This document shows, piece after piece, positions 1-6,944 of a stretch of DNA of 10,333 bases. The notes beneath the pieces were generated by a model, which was given only the letters and a program-made list of their open reading frames with translations, was not told the DNA's origin and ran no database searches. Source of the stretch: Kangiella sp. (GTDB taxonomy: Bacteria; Pseudomonadota; Gammaproteobacteria; Enterobacterales; Kangiellaceae). The first letter of the stretch is position 1. Each line of letters opens with the position of its first letter. The stretch spans positions 16,488 through 26,820 of the forward strand of contig NVVT01000004.1 of NCBI GenBank assembly GCA_002733465.1. The letters are read 5' to 3'. The position numbers and the translations under genes were made by a program.

Positions 1-2448
1 GAAATAGTTTGGCGTGAACGAGATTCTGGTATGGGTGATATTGTTGACTCAATGCCAGTGAAAAATTCAACTTTTTGGTTATCTAAAATTGTTGCTATTA
101 GTCTAGTCTTTATTTTACTTTATGTATTTGGTATGACCGTCACTTTAATCAACCAGATGCTTCAAGGATATAATAATTACGAGCTGTCTCAATACATTAC
201 TCGTTTAGGTTATGTCACGTTACTTCCCGTTATCATGACAGCAGTATTAGCATTTTTTCTACAAGTTTTAAGTCCCAACAAATACGTCGGCATGTTACTT
301 TTTGTACTCTATATTATCAGTACAATCGTGCTATCCAATTTTGGTTTTAGTCATAATATGTTTCAGTTTTCTGGCGCGCCAAGGGTATTCTATTCAGACA
401 TAAATGGTTACGGTCATTTTCTCCAAGCTCATCATTGGTACATGCTCTATTGGACTGGATTAACCATTGTTTTAGCCAGTCTAGCTCATGGACTATGGCA
501 TAGAGGTCCCGCGCAAAAACTTAAAACTCGTTTATCAAAACTTGGTTATTATTTAGGAAAAACAGGTAAGTTAGCGGTTACTTTTGGATTGGTAGTATTT
601 ATTGGTGCTGGCAGTGTGATTCATTACAATACTAGAGTGATCAACGAGTTCCGCATCGCAGATGATACCGAGCAATTGCAGGCGGACTATGAAAACAAAT
701 ATGTTGAGCATATGAATGCTCGCATACCGTCAATCACAAAGGTTCACGCCAAAGTTGATATTTTTCCCAGTGAACGCCGAATTGAGGCAACCGCTGAGTT
801 AACTTTAGTTAATACTTCAAATGAAACCATTAAACGCTTTTTAGTCACTAAACCTCGATTCACAAAAGAATGGAATGTTGAAATTGAAGGCGGAAGTCTT
901 CAAGACTTTGATGAAAAATTTAATTCCGCTTGGTTTGTATTTGAACAACCTTTTGAGCCAAATGAATCCCGAACAGGTAAGTTAAGTGCTACCAGAGAAC
1001 ACCATGGTTTTTCTGATGGAAATAACGATTTCTCATTAGTAGAAAATGGCACCTTTATCAATAATGGAGAATTGTTTGCGGGTTTTGGTTATAACCAAAG
1101 CTATCAATTAACTGATCGCCATAAACGTCGTAAATATGATCTTGAGCCGTTAGAGCGTGCGAATAAACTTGAAGATAAAAGATTCTATAATGAAAACTTC
1201 TTTGGTCCAGGTGTTGGATTTATAGATTTTGAAGCGACTATTTCCACTTCAAGTGACCAGTTTGCGATTGCTCCGGGTTATTTACAGAGTGAAAGTATTA
1301 AGGATGGTAGGCGAATTTTCCACTATAAAATGAACTCACCAATGGTTAACTTTTATTCGTTTATGTCTGCAAAACTTGAGTCTAAAAAAGAGAAATATAA
1401 AGGCATTGATATAGAAGTTTATTACCACAAAGATCATGCGATGAATGTTGATCGCATGATTGAATCAGTACGTGATTCGATAGATTATTTCACGGAAAAT
1501 TTTGGTCCATATCAACATCAGCAAATGCGTATTATCGAATTTCCAGGTTACCGTTCTTTTGCGCAGAGTTTTGCTAATACCGTGCCCTACTCTGAGAATA
1601 TTGGTTTTATCACTGATTTACGTGATCCCGAAAATATTGATCCAGTGTACTACATCACCGCACATGAAGTCGCGCATCAATGGTGGGGACATCAGGTGGG
1701 TGCAGCCAATGTACAAGGCAGCGCGATCATTTCAGAAACATTATCGCAATATAGCTCATTGATGGTGATGGAAAAGAAATACGGAAAGGAGAAAATTCGT
1801 AAGTTCTTGAAATATGAACTGGATCGATATTTACGTGGACGTAGCGTTGAGTTTTTAGAAGAAATGCCATTGTTTCGTAGCGAGAATCAACAGTATATCC
1901 ATTACCGTAAAGGTTCGGTTGTAATGATGTCTTTAAAAGACCGATTAGGTGAAGAACGATTGAACAAAGCATTGAAAGATTTCTTAACTGAATTCAAATT
2001 TCAAAGCACACCTTATCCAACCACGCTGGATTTAATTTCATATATCAATCAGGATACCAATGAAAAAGAAAAAGCATTCGTCAGTAATTTGTTTGAACAC
2101 ATTAGTTTATATGATTTGAAAATGACCGATGTTCAAATTAAATCGATAGAAGGAAAAGACGAAATGTATGAAGTGACTTTAACCATTGATGCGGCTCTAA
2201 AACAAGCTGATGGTGAAGGTAAAGAAACGGAAATTGATTTTGTTGATAATATTGATATCGGTCTTTTTAGTGAAGATCCCGAAGATTTAAGCGCAGAGGA
2301 TTTTTTACTCTATCTTCAAAAACATGAAATTAAATCGGGAACCAATACCATCGTTATCGAAGTGAAAGGAAAACCCGAATATGCCGGCGTTGATCCTTTT
2401 GTTAAGTTAATAGATAGGGATAGTGCCGATAATATTTATCGTTTATAA
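1..2448 (+). CDS. Membrane-anchored M1 family zinc metallopeptidase, C-terminal part (5'-partial)
   Basis: The frame is open from base 1 (E-I-V-W-R-E-R-D...) through the ATG at 31, so this is probably the last 815 residues of a longer protein and not a gene starting at 31. The stretch WRERD followed by an IVD-x-MPV motif matches my memory of large bacterial proteins that join an ABC-2-type permease to an M1 peptidase (about 1,150-1,200 residues). Counting from the first visible codon, hydrophobic segments lie near 30-51, 71-90, 95-112, 148-165 and 191-207. A periplasmic or cytosolic peptidase domain follows. The zinc site HEVAH is at 555-559 and the third ligand is Glu579 in SETLSQYSS, one residue further than the usual HExxH-x18-E spacing. 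No GAMEN exopeptidase motif is visible; a YSE motif near nt 1588-1596 occupies that region. The C-terminus has a PEYAGVDPFVKLIDR-type ending typical of the family as I recall it. It converges on hisD with a 6-nt gap. Substrate and permease role are unknown. Confidence 0.85.
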   Translation, partial: EIVWRERDSGMGDIVDSMPVKNSTFWLSKIVAISLVFILLYVFGMTVTLINQMLQGYNNYELSQYITRLGYVTLLPVIMTAVLAFFLQVLSPNKYVGMLLFVLYIISTIVLSNFGFSHNMFQFSGAPRVFYSDINGYGHFLQAHHWYMLYWTGLTIVLASLAHGLWHRGPAQKLKTRLSKLGYYLGKTGKLAVTFGLVVFIGAGSVIHYNTRVINEFRIADDTEQLQADYENKYVEHMNARIPSITKVHAKVDIFPSERRIEATAELTLVNTSNETIKRFLVTKPRFTKEWNVEIEGGSLQDFDEKFNSAWFVFEQPFEPNESRTGKLSATREHHGFSDGNNDFSLVENGTFINNGELFAGFGYNQSYQLTDRHKRRKYDLEPLERANKLEDKRFYNENFFGPGVGFIDFEATISTSSDQFAIAPGYLQSESIKDGRRIFHYKMNSPMVNFYSFMSAKLESKKEKYKGIDIEVYYHKDHAMNVDRMIESVRDSIDYFTENFGPYQHQQMRIIEFPGYRSFAQSFANTVPYSENIGFITDLRDPENIDPVYYITAHEVAHQWWGHQVGAANVQGSAIISETLSQYSSLMVMEKKYGKEKIRKFLKYELDRYLRGRSVEFLEEMPLFRSENQQYIHYRKGSVVMMSLKDRLGEERLNKALKDFLTEFKFQSTPYPTTLDLISYINQDTNEKEKAFVSNLFEHISLYDLKMTDVQIKSIEGKDEMYEVTLTIDAALKQADGEGKETEIDFVDNIDIGLFSEDPEDLSAEDFLLYLQKHEIKSGTNTIVIEVKGKPEYAGVDPFVKLIDRDSADNIYRL

Positions 2449-2454
2449 GTATTA

Positions 2455-3657
2455 TTATAGTCTCGCTTGAAGGCTCTTGAAATGATATTCAAGGCCTTCT
2501 GCTTTCGCAATTGGCATAGCCATGTTTGATAATTGTTTTCTGCCAATGTCATTGATTGTTTGCGATGTGAGTACTCTTAAAAAAGTATTCACATTCAATC
2601 CTCCATTTTGTCTAGCATAGCCCAAAGTCGGGAGAGTATGATTTGGCCCAGTAATATAATCACCTAGTGCAACTGCACTATTCTTACCGACAAAGAGAGA
2701 TCCGTAATTGGTTAACTGTTCTGGTTTTATATTTTTGTGGCAAAACATTAAATGTTCTGCTGCATAGCTATTACTAAAATCAATTAACTCACTAGTTGAT
2801 TCTGCAAATATTAATTCTATTTGTTTTTTCTTAAGTAAATTTTTAGTCTCCGATTGGCTCTCTAAAAACCTCAACATTTTCGTTAACCAACCTTCATCAT
2901 CGCTAACGATTAACGAGCAAGCCAAAGGATCATGTTCGGCTTGAGCTAAGGCATCTAAAGCTAACCATTCAACCGGTTGTTCGCCATCACAAAGCGCTAA
3001 TAACTCGCTAGGGCCGGCCAAACCGTCTATTTTTATGAAACTTTGAATCTGTTTCTTTGCTTCATTTACCCAAGCATTGCCGGGTCCAACAATAACATCA
3101 ACAGGATCATTATCGAAAATTCCGAAAGCCAAAGAAGCAATAGCTTGAACGCCACCGACTTGAATAAACTGAGTTGCGCCCGCTAAAGAGGCAGCTGCTA
3201 AAATAGCGGTGTGATTGGATGGTGAACAAGCAATTCTTACGGGAGAACCCGCTACTTTTGAAGGAATAAGGGTCATTAAAGCCGTTGAAATAAGCGGGTA
3301 ACGACCGCCGGGGATATAAGCGCCGACTCTTTCTATCGGTTTAACTATTTGACCAAAACTTCCATGTTCATCTTCATAGGAATCTGATTGACAGTTTTTC
3401 ATTTGAAAGCGTGCAAATTTTCCAATACGCTTAGCCGAAAACTTTATTGATTCCGCTAAGTCGTTATCCAATTTATACTCATCAAACGGTTTTAATTCTA
3501 TAATTTTTACCGCTTGCTGATCAAACTTTAAAGCGTAATCATTGATAGCTGAATCACCCTTAAACTTTATCGTCGATAGAATCTCACTCACTTTCTCAGA
3601 GAGGTTTTGATCAACTTTTAAAATAGGCCGAGTCCAATCCTTCGCATTAATTATCAT
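2455..3657 (-). CDS. hisD: Histidinol dehydrogenase
   Basis: HisD carries out the last two steps, oxidising L-histidinol to histidinal and then histidine with NAD+ in a zinc-dependent cytosolic dimer. The 400-residue product is somewhat shorter than E. coli HisD (434). Family motifs are clear: YIPGGRYPL (114-122), GPGNAWVNEAK (191-201), IDGLAGPSELL (210-220), QAEHDP (239-244), AEHL (300-303), DYITGPNHTLPT (333-344) and the terminal EGLEYH (387-392). By family comparison Gln239, His242, Asp333 and His392 are zinc ligands, and Glu301/His302 the catalytic pair. The start is supported by GAGG at 3669-3666, 8 nt before the ATG. It overlaps the upstream hisAIE gene by 11 nt, implying translational coupling. 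It is the last gene of the operon, whereas in enterobacteria hisD is second. No intrinsic terminator is visible before the convergent peptidase gene. Confidence 0.97.
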   Translation of the reverse strand: MIINAKDWTRPILKVDQNLSEKVSEILSTIKFKGDSAINDYALKFDQQAVKIIELKPFDEYKLDNDLAESIKFSAKRIGKFARFQMKNCQSDSYEDEHGSFGQIVKPIERVGAYIPGGRYPLISTALMTLIPSKVAGSPVRIACSPSNHTAILAAASLAGATQFIQVGGVQAIASLAFGIFDNDPVDVIVGPGNAWVNEAKKQIQSFIKIDGLAGPSELLALCDGEQPVEWLALDALAQAEHDPLACSLIVSDDEGWLTKMLRFLESQSETKNLLKKKQIELIFAESTSELIDFSNSYAAEHLMFCHKNIKPEQLTNYGSLFVGKNSAVALGDYITGPNHTLPTLGYARQNGGLNVNTFLRVLTSQTINDIGRKQLSNMAMPIAKAEGLEYHFKSLQARL

Positions 3658-4882
3658 TAAATCGACCTCGTAACTCAGAGATAATATTTTTGATCTCGAC
3701 CCCCTTTGCTAACGCATCAACTAACGCAAAAAAGATCAAATCAGCGGCTTCCCATCGAACATCATCAAAATCTTGTGCTTCAATTAGTTCATCGGCTTCT
3801 TCACGAATTTTTTCTGCTCTAAATTCGGCCGACTTAAATAACGCCGTAGTGAATGATTTTTCTGGTAGCTCCGATTTACGTTTACTTAAAAGCTCCGTTA
3901 AACGATTTAAATCGAACGGTCTTTTTTGTGTTGCAAAACAGCTATAACGGTCAAAGTGACAAGCATCATTCACCTGTTTCACTCGAAACAAAATACTATC
4001 GCCATCACAATCAACATCGGCTTGAATCAATTGCTGAGTGTTACCGCTAGTCAATCCTTTTTGCCAAATTTCATTTCGGCTACGACTCCAGTAAGTCCCT
4101 TTTTTATCGCTTAGTGCCTGAGTTAAAGATTGCTTATTTGAATAAGCTAGCATTAATACTTTTTCCGTATCGACATCTTGAACAATGGTTGGAATTAGAT
4201 CCATTTTATTAAAATCGACTTGGGCTAAAAAACAATCGATCAATGATAGTTTTCCGGTATAAATTGACATACCAATTTGCCCATTAGCACCAAGTTTGGT
4301 AAACCAGCTTATGTCTTCTAAACTGGTGATCCCACCGGCTATAGTAACCGGCACTGGTGAAGCATCGATTATTTGCTGATTTCTTACTTTATCAATCCCT
4401 TGCAACATCCCTTCTTTTTCTACTTGAGTGTATAAAAATTCGCTACAATTTTTCGCTAGTTCAGGGATTAAATCGAGTACTTTTTCTTTTTCGGTATTTT
4501 TCCAACCTTGTGTTGCCCAGTAATCTCCTTTAGCATCAATGGCAAATATCAAGCTGTCTTTAGACAACTTTTTAACCCACTCTTGACGACAGCTTGTACC
4601 AATAATAATTTTACTAGCACCTGCTTTTATGTATTCTTGAGCCGTTTTATAATCACGAATACCACCGCCGACTCGGCAAGCCCTCACTTTTAGTAAATCA
4701 AAAATTAATTGTTTGTTATCGCCCTGTCCAAGCGCAGCATCTAAATCAATAATTGCCACTTCACCAAACAATGAGAACTCTTCGAGTAACGTGAACACAT
4801 CATCACGCTCCAATATCTTTTCTTTACCTTGTTTTAATTGAACCGCTTTGCCATTCATTAAATCAATTGACGGGATTAACAT
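3647..4882 (-). CDS. hisAIE: Trifunctional HisA-HisI-HisE fusion: ProFAR isomerase / PR-AMP cyclohydrolase / PR-ATP pyrophosphatase
   Basis: A single 411-residue chain joins three enzymes for steps 4, 3 and 2. Residues 1-222 are a HisA (beta/alpha)8 barrel: catalytic Asp7 in PSIDLMNGK, phosphate-site GGGIRD (72-77), AIDAKGD (114-120) and AGGITSLED (182-190). The conserved xDG motif that carries the second catalytic Asp in HisA/PriA reads KEG here (Glu157). Residues about 226-325 are HisI: YWSRSRNEIWQKG (264-276), metal-binding DCDGD (291-295), and zinc cysteines 292, 308 and 315 (ACH...SCF). The usual KGExSG reads KGLTSG. Residues about 326-411 are HisE, with REEADELIEA (360-369) and WEAADLIFFALV (377-388). 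HisI-HisE fusion is common; adding HisA in front is not the usual arrangement. The start has AAAGAGAA upstream. A 134-nt gap with a repeat element precedes it, and hisD overlaps its end by 11 nt. Confidence 0.93.
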   Translation of the reverse strand: MLIPSIDLMNGKAVQLKQGKEKILERDDVFTLLEEFSLFGEVAIIDLDAALGQGDNKQLIFDLLKVRACRVGGGIRDYKTAQEYIKAGASKIIIGTSCRQEWVKKLSKDSLIFAIDAKGDYWATQGWKNTEKEKVLDLIPELAKNCSEFLYTQVEKEGMLQGIDKVRNQQIIDASPVPVTIAGGITSLEDISWFTKLGANGQIGMSIYTGKLSLIDCFLAQVDFNKMDLIPTIVQDVDTEKVLMLAYSNKQSLTQALSDKKGTYWSRSRNEIWQKGLTSGNTQQLIQADVDCDGDSILFRVKQVNDACHFDRYSCFATQKRPFDLNRLTELLSKRKSELPEKSFTTALFKSAEFRAEKIREEADELIEAQDFDDVRWEAADLIFFALVDALAKGVEIKNIISELRGRFNDN

Positions 4883-4921
4883 TTTAAATTCTCTTTATTT
4901 TTTAACCAAACGATTAAATAC

Positions 4922-5006
4922 GTAGGGTGGGCACGGGGGTTTTATGCCCGCCATCTATAAATACAATCAGTGAAAAAGGTGGGCACAAAAAACGTGCCCA
5001 CCCTAC
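4922..5006. repeat. REP/MITE-like palindromic element between hisF and hisA
   Basis: An 85-bp unit is bounded by perfect 14-bp inverted repeats, GTAGGGTGGGCACG at 4922-4935 and CGTGCCCACCCTAC at 4993-5006. It contains two internal hairpins: GGTGGGCA 4926-4933 with TGCCCGCC 4945-4952 (one G-T pair), and GGTGGGCAC 4978-4986 with GTGCCCACC 4994-5002 around a 7-nt A-rich loop. The middle (4954-4977) is AT-rich with no coding potential. It is the only substantial gap inside the operon and would be transcribed as two strong hairpins in the mRNA. The GTAGGGTGGGCA core resembles repeats I associate with RAYT-mobilised REP elements in many bacteria. I see no clear target-site duplication. Confidence 0.85.
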
Positions 5007-5016
5007 AAGACATCAG

Positions 5017-5763
5017 TTAAATCCGAACCTGTAAACCATTATCAATCAAATACTGCTTCACTTGATCAACACGATATTCTCCACTATGAAACATTCCCGC
5101 AGCTAAACACGCATCTGCCCCTTGTTGAAAAGCTTCTAAAAAATGCTGTTCGTTTTTCGCACCACCGGAGGCAATCACTTGAACAGAAACTTGTTGACTG
5201 ATTGACTGAGTTAATTCATTATCAAATCCACTACCAGTTCCATCTTTGTGCATAGCGGTTAATAAAATTTCCCCTGCACCGCGATCAGCCACTTCTTTTG
5301 TCCATTGATAAAAATCCTTATCTACTAATTTTCGGCCACCGTTAATATAATATTTAAGCTCTTCATTTTTCTTATCAACATCTATCGCAACAACAACACA
5401 TTGACTACCGTAAGCGAGTGCCGTTTGGTCTATGATCTCAGGCTTTAGAACTGCGGTTGTATTCAGTGCAACTTTATCGGCTCCGGCATCTAAAAATGCT
5501 TTGACGTCGTTTAACTTTTTTAGCCCTCCGCCCACGGTAAAAGGTATGGATAAATGATTGGCAATATCCGTCACTAATTTTAATGCGGTTGGACGTTTTT
5601 CATTACTAGCCGATATATCTAAAAACACTATTTCATCGGCACCTTGTTTTTCATATTCAACAGCCAGTTCAACAGGGTCGCCCATATCTTTCAACTGTTT
5701 AAAGTTAGTACCTTTGACCACTCGACCATTGTCGACATCTAAACAAACAATGACTCTTGGCAT
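5017..5763 (-). CDS. hisF: Imidazole glycerol phosphate synthase, cyclase subunit
   Basis: HisF receives ammonia from HisH and converts PRFAR to imidazole glycerol phosphate plus AICAR. The barrel motifs are intact: CLDVDNGRVVKG near the N-terminus (catalytic Asp in CLDVD), FLDIS, FTVGGGLKK (phosphate binding), AIDVD (second catalytic Asp), LLTAMHKDGTGSGFD and IASGGA. I chose the ATG at 5763 because MPRVIVCLDV lines up with the usual HisF N-terminus, giving 248 residues. An in-frame ATG at 5778 would give 253 residues and overlap hisH by 8 nt, and is a fair alternative. Neither has a strong Shine-Dalgarno, so translation is probably coupled to hisH termination. The open frame extends upstream to 5928, but that stretch lies inside hisH and is not HisF-like. 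Confidence 0.95.
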   Translation of the reverse strand: MPRVIVCLDVDNGRVVKGTNFKQLKDMGDPVELAVEYEKQGADEIVFLDISASNEKRPTALKLVTDIANHLSIPFTVGGGLKKLNDVKAFLDAGADKVALNTTAVLKPEIIDQTALAYGSQCVVVAIDVDKKNEELKYYINGGRKLVDKDFYQWTKEVADRGAGEILLTAMHKDGTGSGFDNELTQSISQQVSVQVIASGGAKNEQHFLEAFQQGADACLAAGMFHSGEYRVDQVKQYLIDNGLQVRI

Positions 5764-5770
5764 TAAACAG

Positions 5771-6361
5771 TTAATCATTGGTATTACCCGCAGTAAGAGC
5801 CTCAAAGATAATTTGGCTACCCACTTCACTTGATTTTTCTGGATGAAATTGTACGCCAGTGAAAGATCCTTTTTTGATCGCCGCGCAAAAAGTTTCACCA
5901 TAGGTTGTTTCAGCAATAGAATGCTCACTTTCTTTTATCGCATAGCTATTAACAAAATAAACACTTTTATTTGCCCACGTTTTTAACTGGCTGCTTAAAG
6001 TAGCCCATCCAACCATTGGTTTTTTAGGGAAATTAAGAGCTTGAGTTTTACCTTTAAACCAAGAAAGTCCATTGATATTTGGATCTTCATCACTGGCTTC
6101 AAAAAATATTTGCATGCCTACACAGATCCCAAGAATAGGTAGTTTATTTTCATAGGCATTTTTTAAATAATCTAGCCATCTATTTTTTGATATGTTATTG
6201 ATAACCGTCCCAAACCGTCCTTGCCCTGGAATAACTATGGCATCAAAAAATTCAGCGTTTGGTTGCTGTAAAATCGTCACATTAAAACCTAATCGTTCAA
6301 TCGCTGCTCTCAAGCTAAAAAGATTTCCCGCTTTAGTGTCGATTATTAATACATTCGTCAT
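5771..6361 (-). CDS. hisH: Imidazole glycerol phosphate synthase, glutamine amidotransferase subunit
   Basis: This class I glutamine amidotransferase hydrolyses glutamine and passes ammonia to HisF. From the ATG at 6361 it has 196 residues, normal for HisH. The start MTNVLIIDTKAGNLFSL matches the family N-terminus, and an AAAGG overlaps the hisB stop just upstream. An in-frame start at 6397 would only add residues inside hisB. The catalytic triad is visible as Cys80 (GICVGMQ), His173 and Glu175 (QFHPEKSS). The loop usually written PGVGxF reads PGQGRFG at 45-51, a small departure near the oxyanion strand. It starts 4 nt after hisB ends and runs up to hisF, consistent with balanced expression of a HisH-HisF heterodimer. 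Confidence 0.95.
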   Translation of the reverse strand: MTNVLIIDTKAGNLFSLRAAIERLGFNVTILQQPNAEFFDAIVIPGQGRFGTVINNISKNRWLDYLKNAYENKLPILGICVGMQIFFEASDEDPNINGLSWFKGKTQALNFPKKPMVGWATLSSQLKTWANKSVYFVNSYAIKESEHSIAETTYGETFCAAIKKGSFTGVQFHPEKSSEVGSQIIFEALTAGNTND

Positions 6362-6365
6362 ACCT

Positions 6366-6944
6366 TTATAAAATACCTTTAGTGGTATTATCACCAACAG
6401 ATGGACTTAACGCTTCTTTCAATGCGTAGGCCACAGCCTTAAAACACCCTTCAACCAAGTGATGATTGTTTCTAAAATATTGCGGTTTAATATGCAACGT
6501 AATTGCTGCGCTCATAGCTAATGTATTGAAAAAATGTTCGAACATTTCCGTACTAACACCATTAATATTTTCCCGCGTAAACTCTAATTCACCAACGTAA
6601 ATTCCTCGACCAGATAAATCCACAGCACATAATATTAAGGCTTCATCCATTGGCAGCAACCTTTGCCCATAGCGTTTCATTGACTCTAAAGAACGCCAAT
6701 TTTGTTGCAAAGCGTCGCCAAGACAAATTGCTATATCTTCAACCGTGTGGTGATCATCAATATGTAAATCGCCTTCCACTTTAAGGCTTAAATCCCAACG
6801 AGCATGAGAGGCTAGTTGCTCTATCATATGATCTAAAAAACCGATCCCGGTATTTATGTCAAGCTGTTGGCTTCCATTGATATTAAGCGACAACTCAATA
6901 TTGGTTTCTTTTGTTTTTCGATTAACGCAAATTACTTTAGACAT
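6366..6944 (-). CDS. hisB: Imidazoleglycerol-phosphate dehydratase (monofunctional)
   Basis: The enzyme dehydrates imidazole glycerol phosphate to imidazole acetol phosphate, the substrate of the adjacent HisC. It is a 192-residue, dehydratase-only protein without the N-terminal HAD phosphatase of E. coli HisB. Manganese-binding and catalytic motifs are present: GFLDHM (35-40), DDHHTVED (63-70), STEMFEHF (131-138) and NNHHLVEG (159-166). The usual PSTKG near the end reads NTTKGIL. The ATG at 6944 is chosen over 6950 because GGAGG at 6956-6952 lies 7 nt from 6944 but only 1 nt from 6950. It overlaps the end of hisC::HAD by 13 nt. Confidence 0.96.
   Translation of the reverse strand: MSKVICVNRKTKETNIELSLNINGSQQLDINTGIGFLDHMIEQLASHARWDLSLKVEGDLHIDDHHTVEDIAICLGDALQQNWRSLESMKRYGQRLLPMDEALILCAVDLSGRGIYVGELEFTRENINGVSTEMFEHFFNTLAMSAAITLHIKPQYFRNNHHLVEGCFKAVAYALKEALSPSVGDNTTKGIL

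Noticed and set aside
1502..1972. Overlapping open frames on both strands inside the M1 peptidase gene
   Set aside because: They are shadows of a well-supported coding frame with the HExxH motif, and have no ribosome-binding site or recognisable domain.
2472..2496. Stem-loop (GGC/GCC plus CTTGAA/TTCAAG) near the hisD stop as a possible terminator
   Set aside because: It lies inside the hisD coding end (EGLEYHFKSL), has a bulge, and is followed by no T-run on either strand.
3690..4693. Several 60-85 codon plus-strand open frames opposite hisAIE
   Set aside because: All lie antisense to clear HisA/HisI/HisE motifs, with low-complexity translations and no start signals.
5779..5928. Longer open frame upstream of hisF that could add 50 residues to HisF
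   Set aside because: The added residues do not resemble a HisF N-terminus and lie wholly within hisH. CLDVDNGRVVKG places the natural start at 5763 or 5778.
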